Assembly (NCBI RefSeq): GCF_010993975.1
Contig: NZ_JAACZO010000003.1
Span: forward strand, 86,106-150,105
Source of the DNA: Halomonas faecis
GTDB taxonomy: Bacteria; Pseudomonadota; Gammaproteobacteria; Pseudomonadales; Halomonadaceae
Direction: 5' to 3'
DNA: 64,000 bases
The notes below the pieces were generated by a model, which had not been told where the DNA came from, ran no database searches, and was given only the letters and a program-made list of their open reading frames with translations. Position numbers and translations under genes: made by a program. Below are positions 62,045 to 64,000 of the stretch, piece by piece; position 1 is the first letter of the stretch, and each line of letters starts with the position of its first letter.

Positions 62045-62956
62045 ATGATCAGACAACGCACTCTGCAAAATACCATCCGTGCCACTGGCGTCGGTCTCCA
62101 TTCCGGCAAGAAGGTCTACCTGGCTTTGCGCCCGGCACCGGTCAACACGGGCATCGTTTTCGTGCGTACCGACCTCGAACCCGAGGTGCAGTTGCCGGCG
62201 GATGCGGCCCTGGTGACCGACACGACGCTATGCACCGCGCTGTCCCGTGACGGCGTCAAGGTGGCGACGGTCGAGCACCTGATGTCGGCCCTCGCCGGGC
62301 TCGGCATCGACAATGCCTTCGTGGACGTCAGCGCTCCGGAAGTACCGATCATGGATGGCAGCGCAGCCCCTTTCGTCTTCCTCATCCAGTCGGCAGGCAT
62401 TGCCGAGCAAGCCGCTCCGAAGCAGTTCATCCGCATCAAGCGTGAGGTAGTGGTGCGCGACGAGGACAAGGAGGCGCGTTTCCTGCCCCATCAGGGGTTC
62501 AAGGTCTCCTTCACGATCGACTTCGACCATCCCGTGTTCGAACAGCAGAAGCAGACGGCCGTGGTCGATTTCTCGACGACGTCTTTCGTCAAGGAAGTCG
62601 CCCGAGCGCGTACCTTCGGCTTCATGCGCGACCTCGAATATCTGCGCGCCAACGACCTGGCGCTGGGTGGCAGTCTCGACAATGCCATCGTGGTCGACGA
62701 TTACCGCATCGTGAACGAAGGCGGCTTGCGCTACGACGATGAATTCGTCAAGCACAAGGTGCTCGATGCCATCGGCGATCTCTACCAGCTTGGCTATAGC
62801 CTGATCGGGGAATTCCGGGGCATCAAGTCGGGGCATTCCCTCAACAACCAGCTGTGCCGGGCCCTGCTCGATCAGCCGGATGCCTACGAGATCGTCACCT
62901 TCGAGAATGAGCGTCAGCTGGCTCCCATCTCTTATGCGGCGCCTGCCATGGCCTGA
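62045..62956 (+). CDS. lpxC: UDP-3-O-acyl-N-acetylglucosamine deacetylase LpxC
   Basis: LpxC of 303 aa, the zinc deacetylase committing to lipid A synthesis. [11 protein letters not shown] at the start, zinc His in [17 protein letters not shown], zinc His and Asp in [14 protein letters not shown], and the catalytic His in [10 protein letters not shown] are all present. Length and location after ftsZ match relatives. In E. coli its level is set by FtsH proteolysis through the C-terminal tail; the tail here (ISYAAPAMA) is of similar hydrophobic type. Confidence 0.99.
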   Translation: MIRQRTLQNTIRATGVGLHSGKKVYLALRPAPVNTGIVFVRTDLEPEVQLPADAALVTDTTLCTALSRDGVKVATVEHLMSALAGLGIDNAFVDVSAPEVPIMDGSAAPFVFLIQSAGIAEQAAPKQFIRIKREVVVRDEDKEARFLPHQGFKVSFTIDFDHPVFEQQKQTAVVDFSTTSFVKEVARARTFGFMRDLEYLRANDLALGGSLDNAIVVDDYRIVNEGGLRYDDEFVKHKVLDAIGDLYQLGYSLIGEFRGIKSGHSLNNQLCRALLDQPDAYEIVTFENERQLAPISYAAPAMA

Positions 62957-62986
62957 CGCTCTGCCAGCGTGTCTTCAAGCTCCTCT

Positions 62987-63010
62987 CGACGCCCCGCTTG
63001 CGGGGCGTCG
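62987..63010. terminator. Stem-loop between convergent lpxC and bioA remnant
   Basis: An 11-bp perfect stem CGACGCCCCGC/GCGGGGCGTCG with a 2-nt loop. No clear T-run follows on either strand, but position between convergent genes suits a shared terminator. Confidence 0.6.
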
Positions 63011-63023
63011 GTCGTGTAGGGGC

Positions 63024-63875
63024 TCAGCGAAACCAGGCTTTCATCGTGTCGGTAATGCTGCGCAGTTCTTCGGGCGAGGTGACATAGGCCGGCATGGTGT
63101 ACAACCAGCGGCCGATGGGGCGAAGCCACACGCCCTGGCTGCGTGCCCAGTCGCCCACGCCGGTGAGTTCCTCGGCCGCTCGGGTCTCGATCACGGCGGT
63201 GGCGCCGAGCACTCGTACATCGACCACCGCCGGATGCGCGCGCAGGTCCGGGTCTTCCAGCAACTCATGGCTGAGCACGCGATTGAGCGCAGCGATCCTG
63301 CCCAGGTAATCCTCCTCCTCGAACACCGCCAGGCTCTCCAGGGCCACCCGGCAGGCCAGCGGGTTGCCCATGAAGGTCGGCCCGTGCATGAAGGCGTGAT
63401 CGGGGCCGTCGCCGATGAAGGCATCGTGCACCCGGTCCGTGGCCAACGTGGCCGCATGGCCGAGATAGCCGCCGGTGAGCCCCTTTGAGAGCACCAGGAT
63501 GTCCGGGGCGACTTGGGCATGATCGCTGGCGAACAGCTTGCCCGTACGCCCGAAGCCGGTGGCCACTTCGTCGAATACCAGCAATACGTCGAACTCGTCG
63601 CAGAGCGCCCTAGCGCCAGCCAGGTAGTGAGGCGAGGTCATGTTGAGCCCGCCGGCAGCCTGCAGAAGGGGCTCCATGAGCAGCGCGGCGATCTCTTGGT
63701 GGTGTGTCTCCAGTACCTTGCGCAGAGCGGCCAGGTCCGCCGCCACCGCTGCCGGCTCGGCATCGAAGGGAGCCGTGGGCGCCGGGGCGAAGCGGTGGCG
63801 TGGCAGGTAGCCGGCGAACAGCGCGTGCATGCCCTCTTCGGGGTCGCACACCGCCATGCAGCCGGCGGTGTCACC
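63024..63875 (-). pseudogene. bioA: bioA, 5'-truncated (adenosylmethionine-8-amino-7-oxononanoate aminotransferase)
   Basis: The C-terminal 283 codons of BioA, the PLP enzyme making 7,8-diaminopelargonate for biotin. Similarity to E. coli BioA (429 aa) begins at GDTAGCMAVCDPEEGMHALF (E. coli GDTFGAMSVCDP, about residue 146) and runs to the end. The PLP region has VFDEVATGFGRTGK and the PLP lysine is in LVLSKGLTGGYLGH; HGPTFMGNPLACR is also conserved. The first third, including the PLP phosphate loop and substrate tyrosines, is missing. The sequence switches at 63876 to the end of an IS66-like element. An ATG-initiated chimeric frame starts at 63977 but lacks the missing domain. Confidence 0.9.
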
Positions 63876-64000
63876 GTAAACGATCCAGTAACCCCACCTG
63901 TTGCGATGTGAGTCAGCCCGGTAGAGTGTCTTTCCAGTGCCACGGCAGCAGCGTGTCGAGGTCGTCATCTTCGCCAAGCCTCGGCAGAGTCTCGAACACG
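63876..64000 (-). mobile_element. Terminus of an IS66-family insertion sequence (partial)
   Basis: The plus-strand edge at 63876 reads GTAAACG, close to the GTAAGCG-type ends I recall for IS66 elements. Inside it, the minus strand encodes the C-terminal end of an IS66-type transposase. The boundary coincides exactly with the loss of bioA homology. IS66 elements make 8-bp target duplications, so GTGTCACC (63868-63875) should recur beyond the far end, outside the window. Confidence 0.75.
63913..63999 (-). CDS. IS66-family transposase, C-terminal fragment
   Basis: The last 28 codons of a frame entering from beyond the window edge: VFETLPRLGEDDDLDTLLPW, then HWKDTLPG and a stop. The pattern of a leucine-proline segment, acidic residues and LLPW followed by a basic end resembles the IS66 TnpC C-terminus. 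The frame differs from the chimeric bioA ORF. It is too short to judge whether the element is intact. Confidence 0.6.
   Translation of the reverse strand: MFETLPRLGEDDDLDTLLPWHWKDTLPG

Noticed and set aside
62987..63010. Strong intrinsic terminator call for lpxC
   Set aside because: The stem is strong, but no T-run follows on the plus strand, so only a moderate-confidence hairpin is reported.

Overview
The window is a gene-dense, GC-rich piece of a gammaproteobacterial chromosome. It consists almost entirely of housekeeping genes for the cell envelope, division and translation. Protein similarity and gene order point to the Halomonas/Chromohalobacter group (Oceanospirillales) or a close relative. 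From memory, the order gatBAC-mreBCD-maf-rng-yhdP-tldD/pmbA, ptsO-rapZ-ptsN-hpf-rpoN-lptBAC-kdsCD, mla-ibaG-murA-hisGD, rplM-rpsI-petABC-sspAB, rsmI-rnpB-dcw-lpxC is close to that of Pseudomonas aeruginosa. The genus is inference; there is no 16S rRNA gene here.

Layout. 1-3970 (minus): a PuuR-type cupin regulator and the gatCAB transamidosome genes. 4147-14021 (plus): mreBCD, maf, rng, yhdP and tldD, tightly packed. 14178-16193: yjgA (minus) divergent from pmbA (plus), with dispersed repeats at both outer edges. 16324-24396 (minus): nitrogen-PTS and RpoN cluster (ptsO, rapZ, ptsN, hpf, rpoN), LPS export and Kdo genes (lptB, lptA, lptC, kdsC, kdsD) and a YrbG-type exchanger. 24521-31401 (plus): mlaFEDCB, ibaG, murA, hisG, hisD. 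31460-36452: a DegS/AlgW protease, a Nif3-like protein, zapG, zapE, rplM, rpsI. 36667-40589 (plus): petABC (cytochrome bc1), sspA, sspB. 40662-44045 (minus): dolP, diaA, yraN, lpoA. 44084-62956 (plus): rsmI, the RNase P RNA, and the complete dcw cluster from rsmH to ftsZ followed by lpxC. No mraZ lies between rnpB and rsmH. 63024-64000 (minus): a 5'-truncated bioA whose break coincides with the end of an IS66-like insertion sequence.

How it fits together. Most genes build or maintain the envelope: peptidoglycan precursors (murA to ddlB), divisome and elongasome proteins, LPS supply and transport, Mla phospholipid transport, lipid A commitment (lpxC), and envelope quality control (DegS/AlgW, DolP, LpoA). 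Many neighbours overlap by 1, 4 or 11 nt, which implies translational coupling.

I see no defence island, prophage, CRISPR array or biosynthetic cluster, and no obviously new multi-gene system. The unexpected signals are regulatory or structural: two near-perfect sigma-54 (-24/-12) sites, one before rpoN and one between rnpB and the dcw cluster; a dispersed GCTGGAAG-type stem-loop repeat placed directly at stop codons; an apparent ATC start codon for mreC; an AT-rich promoter island before ftsA; and the IS66-type disruption of bioA. All calls come from reading the sequence; no alignment or database search was run.
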